64,000 nucleotides of DNA from Sympetrum striolatum (GCA_947579665.1 CANPUZ010000057.1:248001-312000), one strand, 5' to 3'; counted from the stretch's first letter, positions 24,011-37,298 are shown. Translations and numbers: made by a program. The notes: a model not told the origin generated them from the sequence alone.

Positions 24011-27000
24011 GAGTCCAAATTTGACTAATTTTGCTCAATTTCCTGCAAAATATGCCCAAAAACCTGAAATTTCACCAATATTTTTTTCGAGTTTTTGACG
24101 TTTTTTGAGTAAACTGCTAATATAAATTGAATATATTATATTAAATTTGGTAAGATCATATCTAAAACTTTAAAATGAGTATAAAAATAAACTAATTTTG
24201 CTCAATTTTATGCAAAATATGGCCAAAAACATGAAATTTCACCAGTATTTTTTTCGAGTTTTCAACGTTTTTTGAGTTAACTGAAGCGAAAAATTGATTA
24301 TTTCTATAGAATTTGGTTAGATCATATCAGAAACTTTAGAATGAATCAAAACTTGACTAAATTTTCTCAATTTTTAGCAAAATATGGCCAAAAAAATAAA
24401 ATTTCAATGATATTTTTTCGAATTTTCCTTGTTTTTTGAATTTACTGCTGCTTTAAATTAAATATTTCTATTAAAATTGGTTCGATCTTGCCAAAAACTC
24501 TGAAATGAGTCCAAATTTGACTAATTTAGCTCAATTTTTATCAAAATATGGAAAAAACCTGAATTTTCACCAATTTTTTTCGAGTTTTCGAAGCTTTTTC
24601 AGTTAACTGCTATGATAAATTGTAAATATCTAATTAATTTTGATATATCTCGTCAAAAAAGTAAAATGAATAAAATTTTACCTGTTTTTCTCAATTTTTA
24701 GCAATATATGGCCAAAAAACTGAAATTTCACGGATAATTTTTTCGAGTTTTCGACGGTTTTTGAGTTAAATGCTACGAAAAATTGAATATCTCAATAGAA
24801 TTTGGTTAGATCTTATCAAAAACTTTAAAATGAGTCCAAATTTGACTAATTTTGCTAAATTTCTTGCAAAATATGGCCAAAAACCTGAAATTTCACCAAT
24901 ATTTTTTTCGAGTTTTTGACGTTTTTTCAGTAAACTGCTAATATAAATTGAATATATTATATTGAATTTGGTAAGATTATATCTAAAACTTTAAAATGAG
25001 TCCAAAATAAACTATTTTTGCTCAATTTTATGCAAAATATGGCCAAAAACATGAAAATTTACCGATATATTTCCAGTTTTCGACGTTTTTTGAGTTAACT
25101 GCTGCGAAAAATTGAATGTTTCTATAGAATTGGTTAGATCATATCAGAAACTTTAGAATGAATCAAAACTTGACTAAATTTTCTCAATTTTTAGCAAAAT
25201 ATGGCCAAAAAACTAAAATTTCAATGATATTTTTTCGATTTACTGCCACGAAAAATAGAGTATTTCTATTAAATTAAGTTAGATTATATCAAAAAAATTT
25301 AAAATGAGTCCCAACCTGGCTAATTTTGCTCAATTCTTAGCAAAATAAGGCCAAAAAACTTAAATTTCACCAATATTTTTTTCGTGTTTTCAACGTTTTT
25401 TGAGTAAACTGCTACGATAAATAGAATATATTATATTAAATTTGGTAAGATAATATCTAAAACTTTAAAATGAGTATAAAAATAAACTAATTTTGCTCAA
25501 TTTTATGCAAAATATGGCCAAAAACATAAAATTTCACCAGTATTTTTTTCGAGTTTTCAAAGTTTTTTGAGTTAACTGCTGCGAAAAATTGAATATTTCT
25601 ATAGAATTTGGTAATATCATATCAGAAACTTTATAATGAGTCAATCTTGACTAATTTTGCTCAATTGTTAGCAAAATATGGCAAAAAACCTGAAATTTCA
25701 ATGATATTTTTTCGAGTTTTCAACGTTTTTTGAGTAAACTGCTAATATAAATTGAATATATTATATTGAATTTGGTATGATCATATCTAATACTTTAAAA
25801 TGAGCCCAAAATAAACTAATTTTGCTCCATTTTATGCAAAATATGGCCAAAAACATGAAAATTTACCGATATATTTCCAGTTTTCGACGTTTTTTGAGTT
25901 TACTGCTGCGAAAAATTGAATATTTCTATAGAATATGGTTAGAACATATCAGAAACTTTAGAATGAATCAAAACTTAACTAAATTTTCTCAATTTTTAGC
26001 AAAATATGGCCAAAAAACTAAAATTTCAATGATATTTTTTCGAATTTTCCTCGTTTTTTGAATTTAATGCTGCTAAAATTGAATATTTCTATAAAAATTG
26101 GTTCGATCTTATCAAAAACTTTAAAATGAGTCCAAATTTGACTAATTTAGCTCAATTTTTATCAAAATATGGCCAAAAACCAGAATTTTCACCAATTTTT
26201 TTCGAGTTTTCGAAGCTTTTTGAGTTAACTGCTCTGAAAAATTGTAAATATCTAATTAATTTGGATATATCTCGTCAAAAAACTAAAATGAATCAAAATT
26301 TTACCTGTTTTTCTCAATTTTTAGCAAAACATGGTCAAAAAACTGAAATTTCACGGATTTTTTTTTTGAGTTAAATGCTACGAAAAATTGAATATTTCAA
26401 TAAAATTTGGTTAGATCTTATCAAAAACTTTAAATGAGTCCAAATTTGACTAATTTTGCTCAATTTCTTGCAAAATATGGGCAAAAACCTGAAATTTCAC
26501 CAATATTTTTTTCGAGTTTTCGACGTTTTTTGGGTAAACTGCTACGATAAATTGAATAGATTATATTGAATTTGGTAAGATCATATCTAAAACTTTAAAA
26601 TGAGTCCAATATAAACTAATTTTGCTCAATTTTATGCAAAATATGGCCAAAAACATGAAATTTTACCGATATATTCCCAGTTTTCGACGTTTTTTGAGTT
26701 AACGGCTTAAAAAAATTGAATATTTCTATAATACTTTGTTAGGACCTATCAAAAACGTTAAAATGAATCCAAACTTGACTAAATTTTCTCAATTTTTGGC
26801 AAAATATGGCCAAAAAACTGAAATTTCACGGATTTTTTTTCGAGTTTGCGAAATTTTTTGAGTTAACTGCTACTAAAAATTGAATATTTCTATAGAATTT
26901 GGTTAGATGATATCAAAAACTTTAAAATGAGTCCAAAATTGACTAATTTTGCTCAATTTCTTGCAAAATATGGCCAAAAACCTGAAATTTCACCAATATT

Positions 27001-29230
27001 TTTTTCGTGTTTTCAACGTTTTTTGAGTAAACTGCTACGATAAATTGAATATATTATATTAAATTTGGTAAGATCATATCTAAAACTTTAAAATGAGTAT
27101 AAAAATAAACCAATTTTGCTCAATTTTATGTAAAATATGGCCAAAAACATGAAATTTCACCAGTATTTTTTTCGAGTTTTCAAAGTTTTTTGAGTTAACT
27201 GCTGCGAAAAATTGAATATTACTAAAGAATTTGGTAATATCATATCAGAAACATTATAATGAGTCAATCTTGACTAATTTTGCTCAATTGTTAGCAAAAT
27301 ATGGCAAAAAAACCTGAAATTTCAATGATATTTTTTCGAGTTTTCGACGTTTTTTGAGTAAACTGCTAATATAAATTGAATATATTATATTGAATTTGGT
27401 ATGATCATATCTAATACTTTAAAATGAGTCCAAAATAAACTAATTTTGCTCCATTTTATGCAAAATATGGCCAAAAACATGAAAATTTACCGATATATTT
27501 CCAGTTTTCGACGTTTTTTGAGTTAACTGCTGCGAAAAATTGAATATTTCTATTGAATTTGGTTAGATCATATCAGAAACTTTAGAATGAATCAAAACTT
27601 AACTAAATTTTCTCAATTTTTAGCAAAATATGGCCAAAAAACTAAAATTTCACCGATATTTTTTCGAGTTTTCCACGTTTTTTGAATTAACTGCTGCTAA
27701 AAATATAATATTTCTATAGCAATTAGTTAGATCTTATCAAAAACTTTGAAATGAGTCCAAATTTGACTAATTTAGCTAAATTTTTATCAAAATATAGCCA
27801 AAAACCAGAATTTTCACCAATTTTTTTCGAGTTTTCGAAGCTTTTTGAGTTAACTGCTGTGAAAAATTGAATATTTCTATAAAATTTAGTTAGGTCTTAT
27901 CAAAAACGTTAAAATGAATCCAAACTTGACTAAATTTTCTCAATTTTTAGCAAAATATGGCCAAAAAACGGAAATTTCACGGATTTTTTTTCGAGTTTGC
28001 GAAATTTTTTGAGTTAACTGCTACTAAAAATTGAATATTCTATAGAATTTGGTTAGATGATATCAAAAAAATTAAAATGAGTCCCAACCTGGCTAATTTT
28101 GCTCAATTCTTAGCAAAATAAGGCCAAAAAACTGAAATTTCACCAATATTTTTTCGAGTTTTCGACGTTTTTTGAGTATACTTCAACGATAAATTGAATA
28201 TATTATATTAAATTTGGTAAGATCATATCTAAAACTTTAAAATGAGTATAAAAATAAACTAATTTTGCTCAATTTTATGCAAAATATGGCCAAAAACATG
28301 AAATTTCACCAATATTTTTTTCGAGTTTTCCACGTTTTTTGAATTAACTGCTGCTAGAAATATAATATTTCTATAGCAATTGGTTAGATCTTATCAAAAA
28401 CTTTGAAATGAGTCCAAATTTGACTAATTAAGCTTAATTTTTATCAAAATATGGCAAAAAACCTGAATTTTCACCAAATTTTTTCGAGTTTTCGAAGCTT
28501 TTTGAGTTAACTAATATGAAAAATTGTAAATATCTAATTAATTTGGATATATCTCGTCAAAAAAGTAAAATGACTCAAAACCTTACCTGTTTTTCTCAAT
28601 CTTTAGCAAAATATTGCCAAAAAACAGAAATTTCACGGATTATTTTTTCGAGTTTTCGACGTTTTTTGAGTTAAATGCTACGAAAAATTGAATATTTCAA
28701 TAGAATTTGGTTAGATCTTATCAAATACTTTAATATGAGTCCGAATTTGACTAATTTTGCTCAATTTCTTGCAAAATATGGCCAAAAACCTGAAATTTCA
28801 CCAATATTTTTTTCGAGTTTTTGACGTTTTTTGAGTAAACTGCTACAATAAATTGAATATATTATATTAAATTTGGTAAGATCAAATCTTAAACTTTAAA
28901 ATGAGTTCAAAATAAACTAATTTTGCTCAATTTTATGCAAAATATGACCAAAAACATGAAATTTTACCGATATATTTCAAGTTTTCGATGTTTTTTGAGC
29001 TAACGGCTTAAAAAAATTGAATATTTCTATAAAATTTAGTTAGGTCTTATCAAAAACGTTAAAATGAATCCAAACTTGACTAAATTTTCTCAATTTTTAG
29101 CAAAATATTGCCAAAAAACTGAAATTTCAAGGATTATGTTTTCGAGTTTTCGACGTTTTTTGAGTTAACTGCTGCGAAAAATTGAATATTTTAATAGAAT
29201 TTGGTTAGATCTTATCAAATACTTTAATAA

Positions 29231-32200
29231 GAGTCGAAACATGACTAATGTTGCTCAATTTTTGGCAAAATATGGCCAAAAACCTAAAATTTCAACAATA
29301 TTTTTTTCGCGTTTTGGACGTTTTTTGAGTTAACAGCTACGAAAAATTAGAAATATCGAATTTAATTTGGATATATCTCATAAATAACATTAAAATGAAT
29401 CCAAACATCACCTGTTTTTTATCAATTTTTAGCAAAATAAGGCCACAAACCTGAAATTTCAACTAATTTTTTCGAGTTCTCGACGTTGTTTGGGTTAGTA
29501 GCTAAAAAAATTGAAACTTTTTATGAATTTGGTTAGAGATCGTAAATAACTTCAAATTGAGTACAAACATGACTAGTTTTCCTGAATTATTAGCAAAATA
29601 TGGCGATAAACCTAAAATTTCACCGATTTTTTTTCGAATTTTCGATGATTTTTGAGTTAACTGCTATAACAAATTAAATATTTCTATAGAATTAGGTTAG
29701 ATCAAACCAAAAACTTTAAAATGAATCAAACTCGACTAATTTTGCTCAATTTTTAGCAAAATATGGCCAAAAACATGAAATTTTACCGATTTATTTCCAG
29801 TTTCCGACGTTTTTTGAGTTAACTGCTTAAAAAAATTAAATATTGCTATAGAATTTAGATAGATCTTTTCAAACACTTTAAGATGAATCAAAACTTGACT
29901 AAATTTTCTCAATTTTTCGTAAAATATGGCCGAAAAACTGAAATTTCAACGATATTTTTTCGAGTTTGCGAAATTTTTTGAGTTAACTGCTACTAAAAAT
30001 TGAATATTCTATAGAATTTGGTTAGATGATATCAAAAAAATTAAAATGAGTCCCAACCTGGCTAATTTTGCTCAATTCTTAGCAAAATAAGGCCAAAAAA
30101 CTGAAATTTCACCAATATTTTTTCGAGTTTTCGACGTTTTTTGAGTAAACTTCAACGATAAATTAAATATATAATATTAAAATTGGTAAGATCATATCTA
30201 AAACTTTAAAATGAGTATAAAAATAAACTAATTTTGCTCAATTTTATGCAAAATATGGCCAAAAACATGAAATTTCACCAATATTTTTTTCGAGTTTTCC
30301 ACGTTTTTTGAATTAACTGCTGCTAGAAATATAATATTTCTATAGCAATTGGTTAGATCTTATCAAAAACTTTGAAATGAGTCCAAATTTGACTAATTAA
30401 GCTTAATTTTTATCAAAATATGGCAAAAAACCTGAATTTTCACCAAATTTTTTCGAGTTTTCGAAGCTTTTTGAGTTAACTAATATGAAAAATTGTAAAT
30501 ATCTAATTAATTTGGATATATCTCGTCAAAAAAGTAAAATGAATCAAAACTTGACCTGTTTTTCTCAATCTTTAGCAAAATATTGCCAAAAAACAGAAAT
30601 TTCACGGATTATTTTTTCGAGTTTTAGACGTTTTTTGAGTTAAATGCTACGAAAAATTGAATATTTCAATAGAATTTGGTTAGATCTTATCAAATACTTT
30701 AATATGAGTCGAAACATGACTAATGTTGCTCAATTTTTGGCAAAATATGGCCAAAAACCTAAAATTTCAACAATATTTTTTTCGCGTTTTGGACGTTTTT
30801 TGAGTTAACAGCTACGAAAAATTAGAAATATCGAATTTAATTTGGATATATCTCATAAATAACATTAAAATGAATCCAAACATCACCTGTTTTTTATCAT
30901 TTTTTAGCAAAATAAGGCCACAAACCTGAAATTTCAACTAATTTTTTCGAGTTCTCGACGTTGTTTGGGTTAGTAGCTAAAAAAATTGAAACTTTTTATG
31001 AATTTGGTTAGAGATCGTAAATAACTTCAAATTGAGTACAAACATGACTAGTTTTCCTGAATTATTAGCAAAATATGGCGATAAACCTAAAATTTCACCG
31101 ATTTTTTTTCGAATTTTCGATGATTTTTGAGTTAACTGCTATAACAAATTAAATATTTCTATAGAATTAGGTTAGATCAAACCAAAAACTTTAAAATGAA
31201 TCAAACTCGACTAATTTTGCTCAATTTTTAGCAAAATATGGCCAAAAACATGAAATTTTACCGATTTATTTCCAGTTTCCGACGTTTTTTGAGTTAACTG
31301 CTTAAAAAAATTAAATATTGCTATAGAATTTAGATAGATCTTTTCAAACACTTTAAGATGAATCAAAACTTGACTAAATTTTCTCAATTTTTCGTAAAAT
31401 ATGGCCGAAAAACTGAAATTTCAACGATATTTTTTCGAGTTTGCGAAATTTTTTGAGTTAACTGCTACTAAAAATTGAATATTCTATAGAATTTGGTTAG
31501 ATGATATCAAAAAAATTAAAATGAGTCCCAACCTGGCTAATTTTGCTCAATTCTTAGCAAAATAAGGCCAAAAAACTGAAATTTCACCAATATTTTTTCG
31601 AGTTTTCGACGTTTTTTGAGTAAACTTCAACGATAAATTAAATATATAATATTAAAATTGGTAAGATCATATCTAAAACTTTAAAATGAGTATAAAAATA
31701 AACTAATTTTGCTCAATTTTATGCAAAATATGGCCAAAAACATGAAATTTCACCAATATTTTTTTCGAGTTTTCCACGTTTTTTGAATTAACTGCTGCTA
31801 GAAATATAATATTTCTATAGCAATTGGTTAGATCTTATCAAAAACTTTGAAATGAGTCCAAATTTGACTAATTAAGCTTAATTTTTATCAAAATATGGCA
31901 AAAAACCTGAATTTTCACCAAATTTTTTCGAGTTTTCGAAGCTTTTTGAGTTAACTAATATGAAAAATTGTAAATATCTAATTAATTTGGATATATCTCG
32001 TCAAAAAAGTAAAATGAATCAAAACTTGACCTGTTTTTCTCAATCTTTAGCAAAATATTGCCAAAAAACAGAAATTTCACGGATTATTTTTTCGAGTTTT
32101 AGACGTTTTTTGAGTTAAATGCTACGAAAAATTGAATATTTCAATAGAATTTGGTTAGATCTTATCAAATACTTTAATATGAGTCGAAACATGACTAATG

Positions 32201-32815
32201 TTGCTCAATTTTTGGCAAAATATGGCCAAAAACCTAAAATTTCAACAATATTTTTTTCGCGTTTTGGACGTTTTTTGAGTTAACAGCTACGAAAAATTAG
32301 AAATATCGAATTTAATTTGGATATATCTCATAAATAACATTAAAATGAATCCAAACATCACCTGTTTTTTATCATTTTTTAGCAAAATAAGGCCACAAAC
32401 CTGAAATTTCAACTAATTTTTTCGAGTTCTCGACGTTGTTTGGGTTAGTAGCTAAAAAAATTGAAACTTTTTATGAATTTGGTTAGAGATCGTAAATAAC
32501 TTCAAATTGAGTACAAACATGACTAGTTTTCCTGAATTATTAGCAAAATATGGCGATAAACCTAAAATTTCACCGATTTTTTTTTCGAATTTTCGATGAT
32601 TTTTGAGTTAACTGCTATAACAAATTAAATATTTCTATAGAATTAGGTTAGATCATACCAAAAACTTTAAAATGAATCAAACTCGACTAATTTTGCTCAA
32701 TTTTTAGCAAAATATGGCCAAAAACATGAAATTTTACCGATTTATTTCCAGTTTCCGACGTTTTTTGAGTTACCTGCTTGAAAAAATTAAATATTGCTAT
32801 AGAATTTAGTTAGAT
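29231..32815 (+). repeat. 1475-bp nine-monomer higher-order repeat, 2.4 copies
   Basis: The anchor GAGTCGAAACATGACTAATG occurs at 29231, 30706 and 32181, exactly 1475 bp apart each time. A second anchor, GAGTCCCAACCTGGC, at 30048 and 31523, gives the same period. I noticed only a few differences between copies (for example TATCAATTTTT versus TATCATTTTTT, and one extra T near 32580). Copy 3 is broken by the LINE at 32816. An earlier GAGTCCCAACCTGGC at 28079 lies 1969 bp (12 monomers) upstream, so an ancestral longer arrangement existed. Confidence 0.9.
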
Positions 32816-32849
32816 CAATTGTATACAAACCTATGATTGGACAACTGTC

Positions 32850-34925
32850 TTGAATGAACCTAATCCTAACTTAGGCTATAACATATTGAAAACTGGGGTC
32901 AATAAAATATATGAAAAGGCAATAATTTGTAGAGACAATACTGCTAGAAAAGAAGATTGTGGTTGGATGAATGATGATCTCTATAAATTACTACATGATA
33001 GAGATATCTTATTCAGGAAATGGAAAAATAACCATAGTAATATTAAGTACAAAAGTCAATATCAGTCCATGAGAAATAAATGTGTAGCAGAAATTAGAAA
33101 AGCCAAAAGGAAATATTGGAATATGAAGTTAAGTGAGTCAAAAAATTTTAAAACTTTGTGGAAAGACATTAATACTCTAGTTGGAGGGAAAGCAATGAAA
33201 ACAAATGATGATATAATTTTGAAATATTTTCCTGAATATGACAATACTGAGGAACTATGTGAAAAGTTTCAAGACTCTCTTATTTCTGAAGTTGAAAAAC
33301 TGAAGTTAAATTGTAATGTAAGACTTGGTAATCAGGATGGTAACCAATTTTGTAAGAGTATTGTAATTCCTCCTGCTTCCCTCCTAGATGTAACCAGCAT
33401 TGTAAATTCTCTTAAGAACAAAAGTCCTGGCCACAATAACATTAGAGTAAACGACATCAAAAAAAATAAAATTTTAATAGAAGTAGTCAAGGATATCCTA
33501 AATAAAAGCCTAGCATCAGGCATTGTCCCTGATGAATTGAAAATTGCAGAAGTTAAGCCAGTATATAAGGGAGGTAAACATAATGATATAAATAACTATA
33601 GACCAATATCTATCCTACCCTCAGTCAGCAAAGTTATGGAGAGATATATATCAAACTCCCTTGTAGACTATTTAAATAAGTTTAATCTCATCCATAAGGA
33701 CCAATATGGGTTTCAAAAGAACAAAGGAACCAAAAATGCCCTAGAAACCCTTTTTAATAACTTAAATGAAAACCTGGATAAGCGTAATCATGTTATCCTA
33801 TCTTTCATTGACTTTAAAAAGGCTTTTGATACTATAAATCATGAAATACTCCTCGCAATTCTCAACGAAATTGGTATTAGGGGTTCGATTTTGGATTGGT
33901 TTAGAAGCTACCTTAGTAATAGGCAAATAAAAATAAAGATAAATAACAAATGTAGCAACTCTAAGGTCATTAAATATGGAGTACCCCAGGGCTCAATTTT
34001 AGGTCCTACTTTATTCCTAATATATATAAATAAGATAATTCCTTCTATTAAAAACACAAAAATCTTACTTTATGCAGATGACATACTCCTGATAGCTGCT
34101 CATCAACAATTCGAGGTCTGTGTAAAACAAATGCAGGAGGACCTAAATAATGTAACAAAATGGTGTCATGATTATGACATGACAATTAATGAAAATAAAA
34201 CAAAAGTTATGCATGTAGCTAGTAATGCATTAAGATGGAAACCTCTTACTTTATGCGTACACAACCATGATTGTTTACACAATGATATTAATGAATCTCT
34301 CTGTCGCTGTACGCCCTTGGAACAAGTTGAGAACTATAAGTATCTGGGAGTTATTATTGATAAAAACTTGAAATTTGATGTCCATATAAAGAGAATCACC
34401 TCAAACCTAAGGAAAGTTTGCTATCAGTTCTATCACATTAAAGAAATAATTTCAGCAAAGGTTTTGATGCTGATGTACCATGCTCTGGTAGAATCTATTT
34501 TAAGATACGGTATTACCTTATGGGGTTTCACCAGCAATGTTCATAAAAAAGAACTTGTTGCCTTGCAAAATAAAATAATTAAAATTATACATAGCTCCAG
34601 CACTTCAAATAAGAGCATAAAAATTGAAGAAATGTACAAATCCTTAGGCATACTACCTCTGGACAAACTCCTTACCTACATAATCATACAAGATAATTAT
34701 TTTAAGGACACTTACAAAATACTGAGGACGAGAAAACATGTTATGGAAGGTAGAAAACAAGATATGTATCATGTGCCATCTTTTATAAATCATTTTGGCA
34801 GAAACAAACTTGAAGTTGTGGTACCAAAAATCTTTAATAAATTACCAAAAAATCTTAGGACTTTGACAAGTATGTCCCAAGTGAAAATAAAAATAAAAGA
34901 GTATCTTGAGAATATTATGGTATAA
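32850..34925 (+). CDS. LINE reverse transcriptase (ORF2 C-terminal part, 691 codons)
   Basis: This frame encodes the RT of a non-LTR retrotransposon, the enzyme that copies element RNA at a nicked chromosomal site. Residues 1-120 are the linker with a basic WMNDDLYKLLHDRDILFRKW block. RT starts near 200 (NKSPGHNNIRVNDIK), then YKGGKHNDINNYRPISIL, then QYGFQKNKGTKNALETL. Catalytic FIDFKKAFDTINHE is near 315. YGVPQGSILGPTLFLIYIN is near 375, LLYADDILLIA (catalytic Asp pair) near 405, and NYKYLGVIIDKNLKFDVHIK near 500. The C-terminus ends ...LENIMV. No ATG opens the frame: the codon at 32850 is TTG, and the frame stays open to the insertion point. It is thus a truncated product with no promoter of its own. 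Overall it looks like the Jockey/CR1/L2 group. The endonuclease domain is absent. Confidence 0.9.
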   Translation: MNEPNPNLGYNILKTGVNKIYEKAIICRDNTARKEDCGWMNDDLYKLLHDRDILFRKWKNNHSNIKYKSQYQSMRNKCVAEIRKAKRKYWNMKLSESKNFKTLWKDINTLVGGKAMKTNDDIILKYFPEYDNTEELCEKFQDSLISEVEKLKLNCNVRLGNQDGNQFCKSIVIPPASLLDVTSIVNSLKNKSPGHNNIRVNDIKKNKILIEVVKDILNKSLASGIVPDELKIAEVKPVYKGGKHNDINNYRPISILPSVSKVMERYISNSLVDYLNKFNLIHKDQYGFQKNKGTKNALETLFNNLNENLDKRNHVILSFIDFKKAFDTINHEILLAILNEIGIRGSILDWFRSYLSNRQIKIKINNKCSNSKVIKYGVPQGSILGPTLFLIYINKIIPSIKNTKILLYADDILLIAAHQQFEVCVKQMQEDLNNVTKWCHDYDMTINENKTKVMHVASNALRWKPLTLCVHNHDCLHNDINESLCRCTPLEQVENYKYLGVIIDKNLKFDVHIKRITSNLRKVCYQFYHIKEIISAKVLMLMYHALVESILRYGITLWGFTSNVHKKELVALQNKIIKIIHSSSTSNKSIKIEEMYKSLGILPLDKLLTYIIIQDNYFKDTYKILRTRKHVMEGRKQDMYHVPSFINHFGRNKLEVVVPKIFNKLPKNLRTLTSMSQVKIKIKEYLENIMV

Positions 34926-35017
34926 AAATATGTACAATTAGTTTATTTTGTTAATACCAATGTGCCTATTTCTGTAAATAACCATGTAAAAACCAAATCT
35001 TTCATAAAACTCAGGAA

Positions 35018-35049
35018 CCACCTGAAGAGCCAATTATTGGCTCAGGTGG
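35018..35049 (+). other. 3' UTR hairpin of the LINE
   Basis: CCACCTGA at 35018-35025 pairs with TCAGGTGG at 35042-35049, and GCCAA with TTGGC inside, with a small AGA bulge on one side. A strong hairpin in a LINE 3' UTR is a plausible recognition structure for its RT, by analogy with other LINEs. Function here is inference. Confidence 0.6.
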
Positions 35050-37298
35050 ACCTTAAAGTATATCCAGAAAATGAATCTCCTGTATATTACTTTATTATTA
35101 TTATATGTTCTTTATTCTTGTATTTACATGTATACTACTAAATAAATGAATATAAAAAGGCAAAAAAAAAAAAAAAAAAATCTTTTCAAACACTTTAAGA
35201 TGAATCCAAACTTGAAAAATTTTCTCAATTTTTCGTAAAATATGGCCGAAAAACTGAAATTTCAACGATATTTTTTCGTGTTTTCCACGTTTTTTGAATT
35301 AACTGCTGCAAAAAATATAATATTTCTATAGTAATTGGTTAGATCTTATCATAAACTTTAAATGAATCAAAACTTTACCTGTTTTTCTAAATTTTTGGCA
35401 AAATATGGCCAAAAAACTGAAATTTCACCGATTATTTTTTCGAGTTTTCGACGTTTTTTGAGTTAAATGCTACGAAAAATTAAATATTTCAATAGAATTT
35501 GGTTAGATCTTATAATAAACCTTAAAATGTGTCCAAACTTGACTAATGTTGCTCAATTTTTGGCAAAATATGGCCAAAAAACTGAAATTTCACCGATTTT
35601 TTTTGACTTTTCGACGTTTTTTGAGTCAACTGCTACTAAAAAGTGAATATTTCTATAGAATTTGGTTAGATGATATCAAAAGCTTTAAAATGAGTCCAAA
35701 TTTGACTAATTTAGCTCAATTTCTTGCAAAATATTGCCAAAAACCTGAAATTTCACCTACATATTTCCAGTTTACGACATTTTTGAGTTAACTGCTTGAA
35801 GAAATTGAATATTTCTATATTATTTAGTTAGTTCTTATCAAAAACTTCACAATGAATCAAAACTTTTCTAATTTTCCTCAATTTTTTTTTTAAATATGGC
35901 CAAAAACCTGAATTTTCACCAATTTTTTTCGAGTTTTCGAAGTTTTTTAAGTTAACTGCTTCGAAAAGTTAAATATTTCTAAGGAATTTAGTTAGATCAT
36001 ATCAAAAACTTTAAAATGAATCCAAACATGACTAAATTTTCTCAATTTTTAGCAAAATATGGCCAAAAAACTAAAATTTCACCGATATTTTTTCGAGTTT
36101 TCCACGTTTTTTGAATTAACTGCTGCTAAAAATATAATATTTCTATAGCAATTGGTTAGATCTTATCAAAAACTTTGAAATGAGTCCAAATTTGACTAAT
36201 TAAGCTTAATTTTTATCAAAATATGGCAAAAAACCTGAATTTTCACCAAATTTTTTCGAGTTTTCGAAGCTTTTTGAGTTAACTAATATGAAAAATTGTA
36301 AATATCTAATTAATTTGGATATATCTCGTCAAAAAAGTAAAATGAATCAAAACTTGACCTGTTTTTCTCAATCTTTAGCAAAATATTGCCAAAAAACAGA
36401 AATTTCACGGATTATTTTTTCGAGTTTTCGACGTTTTTTGAGTTAAATGCTACGAAAAATTGAATATTTCAATAGAATTTAGTTAGATCTTATCAAAAAC
36501 TTTAAAATGAGTCCAAATTTGACTAATTTTGCTCAATTTTTGGCAAAATATGGCCAAAAACCTAAAATTTCAACAATATTTTTTTCGTGTTTTGGACGTT
36601 TTTTGAGTTAACAGCTACGAAAAATTAGAAATATCGAATTTAATTTGGATATATCTCATAAACAACATAAAAATGAATCCAAACATCACCTGTTTTTTAT
36701 AAATTTTTGGCAAAATAAGGCCACAAACCTGAAATTTCAACTAATATTTTCGAGTTTTCGACGTTGTTTGGGTTAGCAGCTAAAAAAATGGAAACTTTTT
36801 ATGAATTTGGTTAGATGTCGAAAATAACTTCAAATTGCGTACAAAAATGACTAATTTTCCTGAATTATTAGCAAAATATGGCCAAAAACCTCAAATTTCA
36901 CCCATTTTTTTTTTCGAGTTTTTGAAATTTTTTAAGTTAACTGCCACGAAATATTGAGTATTTCTATTTAATTTGGTTAGATTATATCAAAAACTTTAAG
37001 ATGAGTCCAAAATTGACTAATTTTGCTCAATTTCTTGCAAAACATGGCCACAAACCTGAAATTTCACCAATATTTTTTTCGAGTTTTCAACGTTTTTTGA
37101 GTTAACTGCTACGAAAAATTGAATATTTCTATAGAATTTGGTTGGATCATATCATATCATATCATATCAAGAACTTAAAAATGAGTCCAAACTTGACTAA
37201 TTTTGCTCAATATCTTGCAAAATATTACCAAAAACCTGAAATTTCACCAATATATTTCCAGTTTTCGACGTTTTTTGAGTTAACTGCTTAAAGAAATT

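Larger units (their letters stand above)
32816..35180 (+). mobile_element. Young 5'-truncated LINE inserted in the satellite
   Basis: A 2.37-kb non-LTR element lacking the endonuclease region. It starts in frame with the inter-domain linker (YDWTTVLNEPNPNLGYN) and carries an intact RT frame to 34925. A 3' UTR contains AATAAA near 35142, followed by a 19-A tail ending at 35180. The left flank GAATTTAGTTAGATC and right flank TCTTTTCAAACACTTTAAG join to a satellite sequence also seen uninterrupted at 31325-31360. At most ATC (3 bp) is duplicated. The target is the third copy of the 1475-bp repeat. Confidence 0.9.
18656..37298 (+). repeat. AT-rich satellite array, ~164-bp monomers
   Basis: Tandem monomers with the recurring core GCAAAATATGGCCAAAAA are followed by GAAATTTCACC, TTTTTTCGAGTTTTCGACG, TTTTTTGAGTTAACTGCT, GAATATTTCTATAGAATTTG and AACTTTAAAATGAGTCCAAA. 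Anchor G positions 18684, 18850, 19013 and 19177 give periods of 166, 163 and 164 bp. Around 98 monomers are present, excluding the LINE insert at 32816-35180. Monomers differ by 10-30% locally but repeat in trimers (~490 bp) and larger blocks. Because 164 is not a multiple of three, the recurring ~80-codon frames across it are artefacts. The array ends at 37298, where an MAE fragment begins. Confidence 0.95.

Noticed and set aside
18836..36250. Recurring ~80-codon open frames (for example 18836-19075 and 22718-22957) in the satellite
   Set aside because: They are translations of tandem monomers. The ~164-bp period shifts frame each unit, and identical frames recur only where the DNA repeats.
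18656..37298. CRISPR-like array of repeats and spacers
   Set aside because: This is eukaryotic sequence, and the whole ~164-bp unit repeats with no unique spacers.
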